Of a DNA stretch of 5,966 nt, positions 1 to 5,097 are shown piece after piece. The stretch spans positions 1 to 5,966 of the forward strand of contig JAGMCJ010000068.1 of the NCBI GenBank assembly GCA_023129265.1, in the 5' to 3' direction. The notes below the pieces were generated by a model. That model made no database searches. It was given only the letters and a program-made list of their open reading frames with translations, and had not been told where the DNA came from. A program made the position numbers and the translations under genes. Source of the stretch: Thermoplasmata archaeon. GTDB lineage: Archaea > Thermoplasmatota > Thermoplasmata > RBG-16-68-12 > JAGMCJ01. Each line of letters opens with the position of its first letter. The stretch's first letter is position 1.

Positions 1-716
1 ATGAGCTCGAACGGCGCGATATTGCTCGGGTTCACGGCATAGCCATACTCTACCGTTTCGGTCTCATCCAAGCCCGGGTCGTAGACTGACAAATCCATCC
101 TGTAGAATCCCGCCTGGCGAGTGTCGAGGGACGTTGTGTACGTTGCCCAGTTCGTGCTTCCAAGGATTCGAATGCCGCTGCTCGTGAGGTTGTACTCCTC
201 CGTCTGGTTCATCAGGTCCTCGTTCCTAACCAGGGTCATCTTGACCGTCCTGCTCAGGTCCCCTGGCGACTTTGCGTCAAACGTGAAGTTGACCGTATCT
301 CCCACCGTGATGTTGCCCGTCGGCGCATTGCCGTACGTCGTGTTCCAGATAATCATGGGATCCCTGCTGGCGAGGTACCCCTTCTCCTTCACATATGATG
401 AGTAAAGAGTGGCATTGTAGAGTCCCGGAGGATCGACGATCCCTGTGGAGTTGATCTCCACCCTGAGCCCGTAGGCACCAATGTCGAAAGCGTCGAACGA
501 CCCCGAACGATAGACCCCTGGAGCCGTTTCCCATCTCGAGAATCCAAAGTCGACGAGGAGCCTGTCCCTGACTTCTGGGGTTTGACCGGGTTCGATGAAG
601 AACCTTGTCGGGTCCCCGGGCATCATCCTGAAGATGATGAAGAGCAGAACGAGTATGATCACGAGGGTAATCACTGTGTGCAAGGCCCTCCTGATGAGGA
701 AGCTTCTCAGTCTCAT
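1..716 (-). CDS. DppB-like ABC transporter permease with large extracytoplasmic insert (3' end cut by window edge)
   Basis: The frame is open from an ATG at 716 to the left edge (238 codons, no stop), so the C-terminal part is missing. Residues 1-10 are basic, 11-31 form a hydrophobic helix, and the helix runs into MMPGDPTRFF. This is the signature of the first membrane helix and following loop of DppB/OppB-type permeases of peptide/nickel ABC importers. The PEVRDRLLVDFGF stretch (48-59) resembles the segment that ends in a conserved glycine-leucine in that family. Instead of continuing to the next helix, residues 60-238 are hydrophilic and beta-rich with no membrane span. They contain seven N-X-S/T sequons (N89, N101, N125, N135, N143, N170, N176), which fits an extracytoplasmic glycosylated domain. 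No Shine-Dalgarno precedes the start, and the TATA box about 40 bp upstream fits a roughly 10-nt leader. It would partner the solute-binding protein encoded just upstream. The permease call rests on the N-terminus only; a single-span surface protein is the alternative. Confidence 0.72.
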   Translation of the reverse strand, partial: MRLRSFLIRRALHTVITLVIILVLLFIIFRMMPGDPTRFFIEPGQTPEVRDRLLVDFGFSRWETAPGVYRSGSFDAFDIGAYGLRVEINSTGIVDPPGLYNATLYSSYVKEKGYLASRDPMIIWNTTYGNAPTGNITVGDTVNFTFDAKSPGDLSRTVKMTLVRNEDLMNQTEEYNLTSSGIRILGSTNWATYTTSLDTRQAGFYRMDLSVYDPGLDETETVEYGYAVNPSNIAPFEL

Positions 717-745
717 AAGAACTACCGAACCGAACAATACTTCAT

Positions 746-778
746 CTAATATTTAACGTCATTTGTACGGGATTTTGT
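746..778 (-). promoter_or_regulatory. Promoter P1 of the permease gene: shared 18-bp element plus TATA box
   Basis: Read on the minus strand, ACAAAATCCCGTACAAAT (778 to 761) is followed after 4 bp by the TATA-like TTAAATATTAG (756 to 746). The TATA centre lies about 37 bp before the ATG at 716, placing the start of transcription near 726 and giving a leader of about 10 nt, consistent with the absent Shine-Dalgarno. The 18-bp element recurs in front of the other two minus-strand genes at the same spacing. Unlike those two copies, this one has no second TATA-like sequence upstream of the element. Confidence 0.7.
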
Positions 779-814
779 GGCCAGCAGGCCTGACAAAGTC
801 TCATTTCTTGAGAC

Positions 815-830
815 AAAAAAAGAAAGGGAA
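815..830 (-). terminator. Oligo-T terminator of the solute-binding protein gene
   Basis: About 14 bp after the TAA stop at 844-846, the minus strand reads TTCCCTTTCTTTTTTTG, with seven consecutive T at 821-815. Archaeal RNA polymerase commonly terminates at such T tracts without a hairpin. A 6-bp inverted repeat, GTCTCA and TGAGAC around a 5-nt loop, follows at 798-814 and may form a hairpin past the T tract. The terminator together with promoter P1 suggests the permease gene is transcribed mainly on its own. Confidence 0.6.
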
Positions 831-843
831 GGGTGAGAAGGGG

Positions 844-3690
844 TTACCTTCTCTTTGTTCCTCGGAACACGGCAAAGCTCACTGCCGCCAAAGCGATGAC
901 GGCAATCGTCGCCACGACATCGAGGGCTGGAATCTCTGTCGTCCCGCCGCCGCCACCGCCCGCGGTCGGTGAGAATATGGTGATGTCCTTGTCGTCTTCC
1001 GCTGGTATGTATCCGGTGAGGTTCGCGATGACCGTCAGCTTGTAGGTCTCGGATTCCACTTCACTAGACAACTTATCTGGTGCTGCGAAGATGACCGTAC
1101 CGATGGTTCCACCAACGGTGGTCCCGCTGTCTGGAGTCAACGTAGGCCCTGATGGCATCGTTACGAGGTTCACAATGGCCCCGTCCACGGGAAGGCCGTC
1201 CTGGTCGGTGACCGTGACCTCAACGGTCATCGTGCCTCCCTCTTCAAGATTGAAGAAGGACGGTTCGACAAGCGCTGACAAGAACTGCGTGCCCGGCGGC
1301 TGGACTTTGACCCTGGAGTACTGCACGGTGGAAGCTGGATAGAGGTCGTACTTAAGAGCCTGCGAAGAGACATACACTTCGGTCTCATTCACCACTGTGG
1401 GCGCGATGTACTTCACGACCAGCTGTCCGTTGATGTTCGTTATGCCATTGACGGTCGTTCCGAATTCGCCTCCGGGGATGCTCAGGTTGCCGAGAGCTCC
1501 GGAACCGGTCAGCGTCATCTGGACGGGCGCTCCTGCGAGTGTGCTGCCATCAGGGTCTCTGACCGTAGCAACAACGTCGTTGTCAGTCGAGTCGGATGCA
1601 ACAGCAGACCTCATGACCGGCGGAGAGACCGTGAGCGCGTCTGGGGGCGGGGGAAGAATCCCTATCCTCGACCAGAACGATCCTCCGAATATGGAGCCCG
1701 TTGCCGCAACGGTCCAGTTGGTGAATCTGTCCGCCCTGTATGCCTCGATGTTCGTCCTGAAGTAGAGGACATCGTACGGCACTGCATCCATCAGAAGCCC
1801 AGAGCACTGCCTAATCAGCGAGACTTGCAGGTCTGGATCGGTCGCTTCCCGTGCTGCCGTAATCAAGTCATCGAACGTCTCGTTCTGGAATCCCTCGTAG
1901 TTCTGTCCTGCTTTTGCATTGCCTGAATAGAAGAACGCATGGTAGTAGTCTGGAGGGTCTGAGCCTATTCTCCAACCGAGCACCCACATATCCATCTCGC
2001 GCTTGTCGAGACGGTCCACAATCTCTCCGAATGCCAGAAGTTTGGCAACGAAGTTCAATCCGACCGCTCTGGCGTTGGTCGCAATCATTTCGCAGGCCTG
2101 CGCACGGATCGGATCGTAGTCCGCCTGTGGGCACAGTATCTCCACCTGCTGGCTCCCTATGGTTGGAAGGTTTCTCCATTGACCCGACCAGCCAAGACCA
2201 GGTCCTCCTTGGAACGAGTCTGTGTAGGATTCATTCAAGATTTGGCTGGCCCTAGGCAGATCGAGGTCGTACTTCGCAACGGACCCGTTGTACCACTTCG
2301 TGAACGCAGGACTGACGGGCTGGTCTCCGGCCACACCGAAGTTCTGTAGCAACGCCGTCACGATTGTCTTCTTGTCTATCACGTGAGCCATTGCCCTCCT
2401 CAACCAGAGTCCATCGTCACCATTTTTGGGATCGTTGTTAGGGTAGCCGAACGGCGACTTCCGCATATTGTAGCTAAGGTAGAAGAATCCCTTCTCCGCA
2501 TTGCTTTCTATTCCCACGTTCGGATCAACCAGGAGGCCTCCTATGAACGCGGGAGGAACGGACCAGGAGACGACATCTATCTCTCCCGCCTGGAGCGCGA
2601 ACACGGCTGCCTGTGCGGTCTTGTAGATCAAGAACAGCATTCCGTCGATGTACGGCTGGTGCATGTAGTTGAAGAACGTGCCTTGGCACACGGGCGGATC
2701 TCCCTCCTTCTCGCAGTCCAAGGCGTCACCGTAGTAGCCCTCGTACTTGTTGAGCTTCACGGAAGTGCCGGATACCCAGTTATCGAACTCGAAGGCTCCT
2801 GTTCCGATGACCTCGTCATCGGTGAGAGTCCACTCCTCAGCATCGGAAAACTTGTAGGGGTTTGTACCTCCTGCGGGGACTCCGTTGTGGGTTACTGGAT
2901 CATAGGCGTAGCCGAAGTCCTCGTGTATGTTCTCCTTCCAGCTGCTGCACACACCTGCGGTTGCGTCCCGACATATCTTGCCCGTCCCTTCCCAGACATG
3001 CCTAGGCATCACGGTTGCACCATTCAGGGTGTACTTGACGAAGTTGGCATAGTGTGCCTCCTGGGAGAAGTGGAGGGAGAACGTCAGCAAGGAATCTCCG
3101 ATCGGAATCTCAGGATCCCAGTTCCCCTGCACGGGCCACACGTGTAGCCAATTGCTCGTCGAATAGTTCGATCCCGGCAGGTTGTTCTTGTCCTTCAGAA
3201 CGTCCAGGGATATCGTCAGCGGGTACAAGGCCTCTATGTGGTATCCGAACAGCAGGTCGTCCATTGTCATCTGGATGCCGTCGTGAGAGTATACGCCTGT
3301 GAAGTCGTAGTACGCCGTGACCTCCAGCACCTGCTCCGGTGGCGTCCCTTGGACTCTTCTGTAGACTCCGTACTCTTCCAGTTCAAATGTGCCATCACCA
3401 TCGGCGTCGATTCCCTTCAGAAGATAGGGGATCGGCAACTCGGTTTTCGGGTTTTCCTGACCCACGCCTTCATACACGGGCGCCAAGACATTCGACGTCC
3501 ACACGTCTGTTGCACCAAAGTAGTTCCTTGTCTTGGTGTCATCTTGTGCACCCACTCTCAAAATGAGATCCGCCCTTGTTCCTTCCTCTTCCGCGAGAGC
3601 ACCGATCGGGACCGCTCCCATGACCAACACGCTCATAACGAAAACAGAAAGGATGACGGATACTCCACCTATTTTCCTTTTGTCCATCAT
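844..3690 (-). CDS. Family 5 (Dpp/Opp-type) ABC transporter solute-binding protein with Ig-like domains and C-terminal membrane anchor
   Basis: 948 residues from the ATG at 3690, compared with roughly 500-600 for ordinary family members. The chosen start follows AGGAGG by 4 nt (7 nt to a second ATG at 3687) and opens directly into a signal peptide (1-33, ending GALA before EEEG). A longer in-frame form from a TTG at 3777 would put 29 unlikely residues before it. Residues 40-680 are the binding protein: VWTSNVLAPVYEG near 63-75, RRAMAHVIDKKTIV near 431-444 and LGWRIGSDPPDYYHAFF near 571-587 are typical. Residues 95-106 (DADGDGTFELEE) fit an EF-hand calcium loop. Cysteines come in close pairs (240/247, 326/335, 520/533), suggesting disulphides. 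After PPPP (680-683) come two Ig-like beta domains (about 686-795 and 803-906), a GGGGGG linker (911-916), a membrane helix (about 920-942) and the basic tail RGTKRR. It is probably held on the outer face of the membrane, capturing peptides or related solutes for the permease encoded downstream. The exact substrate cannot be read from the sequence. Confidence 0.93.
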   Translation of the reverse strand: MMDKRKIGGVSVILSVFVMSVLVMGAVPIGALAEEEGTRADLILRVGAQDDTKTRNYFGATDVWTSNVLAPVYEGVGQENPKTELPIPYLLKGIDADGDGTFELEEYGVYRRVQGTPPEQVLEVTAYYDFTGVYSHDGIQMTMDDLLFGYHIEALYPLTISLDVLKDKNNLPGSNYSTSNWLHVWPVQGNWDPEIPIGDSLLTFSLHFSQEAHYANFVKYTLNGATVMPRHVWEGTGKICRDATAGVCSSWKENIHEDFGYAYDPVTHNGVPAGGTNPYKFSDAEEWTLTDDEVIGTGAFEFDNWVSGTSVKLNKYEGYYGDALDCEKEGDPPVCQGTFFNYMHQPYIDGMLFLIYKTAQAAVFALQAGEIDVVSWSVPPAFIGGLLVDPNVGIESNAEKGFFYLSYNMRKSPFGYPNNDPKNGDDGLWLRRAMAHVIDKKTIVTALLQNFGVAGDQPVSPAFTKWYNGSVAKYDLDLPRASQILNESYTDSFQGGPGLGWSGQWRNLPTIGSQQVEILCPQADYDPIRAQACEMIATNARAVGLNFVAKLLAFGEIVDRLDKREMDMWVLGWRIGSDPPDYYHAFFYSGNAKAGQNYEGFQNETFDDLITAAREATDPDLQVSLIRQCSGLLMDAVPYDVLYFRTNIEAYRADRFTNWTVAATGSIFGGSFWSRIGILPPPPDALTVSPPVMRSAVASDSTDNDVVATVRDPDGSTLAGAPVQMTLTGSGALGNLSIPGGEFGTTVNGITNINGQLVVKYIAPTVVNETEVYVSSQALKYDLYPASTVQYSRVKVQPPGTQFLSALVEPSFFNLEEGGTMTVEVTVTDQDGLPVDGAIVNLVTMPSGPTLTPDSGTTVGGTIGTVIFAAPDKLSSEVESETYKLTVIANLTGYIPAEDDKDITIFSPTAGGGGGGTTEIPALDVVATIAVIALAAVSFAVFRGTKRR

Positions 3691-3694
3691 TTTT

Positions 3695-3700
3695 CCTCCT
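3695..3700 (-). promoter_or_regulatory. Strong Shine-Dalgarno of the solute-binding protein gene
   Basis: AGGAGG on the minus strand sits 4 nt before the ATG at 3690 and 7 nt before the in-frame ATG at 3687. It is the reason for choosing this start over the upstream TTG. It is the only clear ribosome-binding site among the four genes, in line with this being the only minus-strand gene with a leader of any length (about 85 nt). The upstream half overlaps a perfect 12-bp palindrome, CCTGCATGCAGG (3698-3709). Confidence 0.8.
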
Positions 3701-3709
3701 GCATGCAGG
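3698..3709. repeat. 12-bp perfect palindrome in the leader of the solute-binding protein gene
   Basis: CCTGCATGCAGG equals its own reverse complement and overlaps the first half of the Shine-Dalgarno. In mRNA it could form only a 4-bp stem with a 4-nt loop, so any effect on translation would be mild. A second small hairpin, TAGGA and TCCTA around a 5-nt loop, lies upstream in the leader at 3723-3737. Either could be chance. Confidence 0.4.
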
Positions 3710-3797
3710 TTACTCAAGCATCTAGGATTTCGTCCTAACCGGCACGTCTCCATCAACAGCAGCCGTACCGGAGACAAACGAACAGATTCCTACGATG

Positions 3798-3827
3798 ATA
3801 TAAAAGCAGATTTGTACGGCGTTTTGT
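3798..3827 (-). promoter_or_regulatory. Promoter P2 of the solute-binding protein gene: shared 18-bp element plus TATA box
   Basis: On the minus strand, ACAAAACGCCGTACAAAT (3827 to 3810) is followed after 4 bp by a good TATA box, TTTTATAT (3805 to 3798). Transcription would start near 3775, giving a leader of about 85 nt before the ATG at 3690. A second TATA-like stretch, TTTATATATTAT (3839 to 3828), directly abuts the upstream side of the element. If that one were used, the element would cover the region from about -18 to +1 of its transcript. Confidence 0.75.
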
Positions 3828-3906
3828 ATAATATATAAACTTATTGGTACACCTCCTCTCTGCGAGGCGCCCTCCCAGCGACTCCCCACGAACCTGGGCG
3901 GTTGGA

Positions 3907-4908
3907 TCAGTTGTCTGCCATGTAATACTTCTTCAATCTTCCGTCCCTCTCGAACCTCAGGACGCCTTCTCGGCTGAGGTTTCGGAGGTTGTAGCTCACG
4001 CACTGCTGACTCACGCCGAGTTCCTTGCAGATGTCAGCCTGCGTGGCCCCGTCGGAACTCCTTATCACCTCCACCACGCCCATCTGAAGATCGCTAAGCT
4101 TGATCCCCTTGTCTCGGGGAATCCTCATGTCCACGGGATAGAACCTCTTGAGGACCCCGTCGCGGTGGGACTTGACGAATCCCTGCATCTCCAGTGTCCT
4201 CAGGTGATGGGAAAGGGTCCCGTTCGTCACCTTGAGATGCTCCCTAATGGCATTGTAGTGCTCGCCCGGATGAGACATTACGAAGCCGTAGATCTGACCC
4301 CGTACGAAGTGGTCGAGTATTTCCTCTTTCTTCAACCTCGTGTAAAGCGGGAACACGAGCGTTCTGAACATCGCATACCAACCTGCCTCCGTGCTGAAAA
4401 CGGCGGCTGCGATGAGAACGCCTAGACCAATCGACACCACCTCAGTTCCATCCTCGAGGCGCAACGGAGGAGAGGGTGCGAACACAACGACGTACAGACC
4501 ATCCGTGTCTGGAATGCAATCCGACTTCTCCACGGACAGCTGAATCTCGTACTCCGCCTGCCCTTCGGTCGAGGCCGTGAACGGGAATGTCGCCTTGCCG
4601 TCAGAGTCGGTAACGTAGAGCTCTTCTTTCAGTTCTCCGGAGGGTGCTACCACAGTGACTCTCACCGTCACATCTGGAACCGGAACTTGGTGCTGGTCGA
4701 CGACGGCAACGTAGATGGGAATGGAACTCCCGCTGTCGATTATGTCAAAGTCAGCCTGAACGTGCACAAACAGCTGGGTCTGATCGATCATCGCGATGTC
4801 CGGAACCTGTCCGAACCTGTCCCCAGCCGATGCTCCCGTCGCGATGAAGCCAAATGCAATGAAAAGAGAAAGAACAACCAACGACAGGAGCCTGGTTCTC
4901 ACCATCAT
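3907..4908 (-). CDS. Membrane-anchored transcriptional regulator with extracytoplasmic Ig-like domain and two winged helix-turn-helix domains
   Basis: 333 residues, with the TGA stop at 3907-3909. Residues 1-28 form a signal peptide ending ATGASA. Residues 45-145 are a beta-rich Ig-like domain with the repeating V-x-V-x-V strands of such folds. Residues 156-173 are a membrane helix, followed by a short hydrophobic stretch and the basic PLYTRLKKEE (187-196). Winged helix 1 (about 198-258) has PGEHYNAIREHLKVTNGTL and the wing KSHRDGVLKRFYP. Winged helix 2 (about 272-330) has TQADICKELGVSQQCVSYNL and the wing RFERDGRLKKYY. The cytoplasmic half resembles the euryarchaeal double-HTH predicted regulators grouped in COG3398; that assignment is from memory. 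The layout implies a one-component sensor: outside ligand or partner, membrane, DNA. It probably controls the neighbouring transporter genes and itself, because all three share one promoter element. The start is the first of two tandem ATGs, without a Shine-Dalgarno, at the predicted transcription start, so the mRNA is likely leaderless. No terminator is evident after it. Confidence 0.9.
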   Translation of the reverse strand: MMVRTRLLSLVVLSLFIAFGFIATGASAGDRFGQVPDIAMIDQTQLFVHVQADFDIIDSGSSIPIYVAVVDQHQVPVPDVTVRVTVVAPSGELKEELYVTDSDGKATFPFTASTEGQAEYEIQLSVEKSDCIPDTDGLYVVVFAPSPPLRLEDGTEVVSIGLGVLIAAAVFSTEAGWYAMFRTLVFPLYTRLKKEEILDHFVRGQIYGFVMSHPGEHYNAIREHLKVTNGTLSHHLRTLEMQGFVKSHRDGVLKRFYPVDMRIPRDKGIKLSDLQMGVVEVIRSSDGATQADICKELGVSQQCVSYNLRNLSREGVLRFERDGRLKKYYMADN

Positions 4909-4930
4909 CAGTATTCTTTATCCTGGTCCG

Positions 4931-4961
4931 ACTATTTAATCTCATTTGTACGGGTCTTTGT
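4931..4961 (-). promoter_or_regulatory. Promoter P3 of the membrane-anchored regulator gene: shared 18-bp element plus TATA box
   Basis: On the minus strand, ACAAAGACCCGTACAAAT (4961 to 4944) is followed after 4 bp by TTAAATAGT (4939 to 4931). The TATA centre is about 28 bp before the ATG at 4908, which predicts a leaderless transcript. This copy and P1 also agree in the flanking TGA directly after the element. As at P2, another TATA-like sequence, TTTTATAC (4972 to 4965), lies just upstream. Read on the plus strand that same stretch is TATAAAA and could serve the divergent gene. Confidence 0.72.
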
Positions 4962-5045
4962 ATCGTATAAAACCGTTGCGTTGCCCCTTCAAAAGCTGAG
5001 AACGACAGTTGGACGTGTGCAAGACCCAGCCGCTGATAATGTCAC

Positions 5046-5064
5046 CAAAAGCTTTTCTATCATA
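5046..5064 (+). promoter_or_regulatory. Probable promoter P4 of the zinc-ribbon protein gene
   Basis: CAAAAGCTTTTCTATCATA has the archaeal arrangement of an A-rich BRE (CAAAAG) followed at once by a TATA-like CTTTTCTAT. Its centre at about 5058 predicts a start near 5085 and a leader of about 13 nt to the ATG at 5098. It lacks the 18-bp element found at the three minus-strand promoters, so this gene is probably not co-regulated with them. A weaker alternative is TATAAAA at 4966-4972, which would give a leader of about 100 nt. Confidence 0.45.
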
Positions 5065-5097
5065 GAATCCTCTTTCCAGGACGTGCGGTCATCCAAG

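Noticed and set aside
942..962. GGC-rich run that might be a slippage tract or CRISPR-like repeat
   Set aside because: It encodes the glycine linker before the membrane anchor in the correct frame; mixed GGC/GGT/GGG codons argue against simple slippage and there are no spacers.
2862..2868. Fourth TTTGTAC match, as in the promoter element
   Set aside because: Only one half-site is present, it lies inside the coding region, and neither the second TTTGT nor a TATA box is at the expected spacing.
2383..3147. 254-codon plus-strand open frame
   Set aside because: It lies wholly inside the solute-binding protein gene on the other strand, has no family-like features, and reflects the low stop frequency opposite a GC-rich coding frame.
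3691..3777. 29-residue N-terminal extension of the solute-binding protein from a TTG at 3777
   Set aside because: It would place a hydrophilic, arginine- and cysteine-containing stretch before a complete signal peptide, uses a weak start codon, and ignores the strong AGGAGG in front of the ATG at 3690.
3844..4425. 193-codon plus-strand open frame
   Set aside because: It is antisense to the winged-helix half of the regulator, which has clear domain structure; the plus-strand translation has no recognisable motif.
4975..5045. Possible small RNA gene in the divergent intergenic region
   Set aside because: No stable hairpin, tRNA-like cloverleaf, C/D or H/ACA boxes were visible; only an AAAAGCT-type repeat near the plus-strand promoter.
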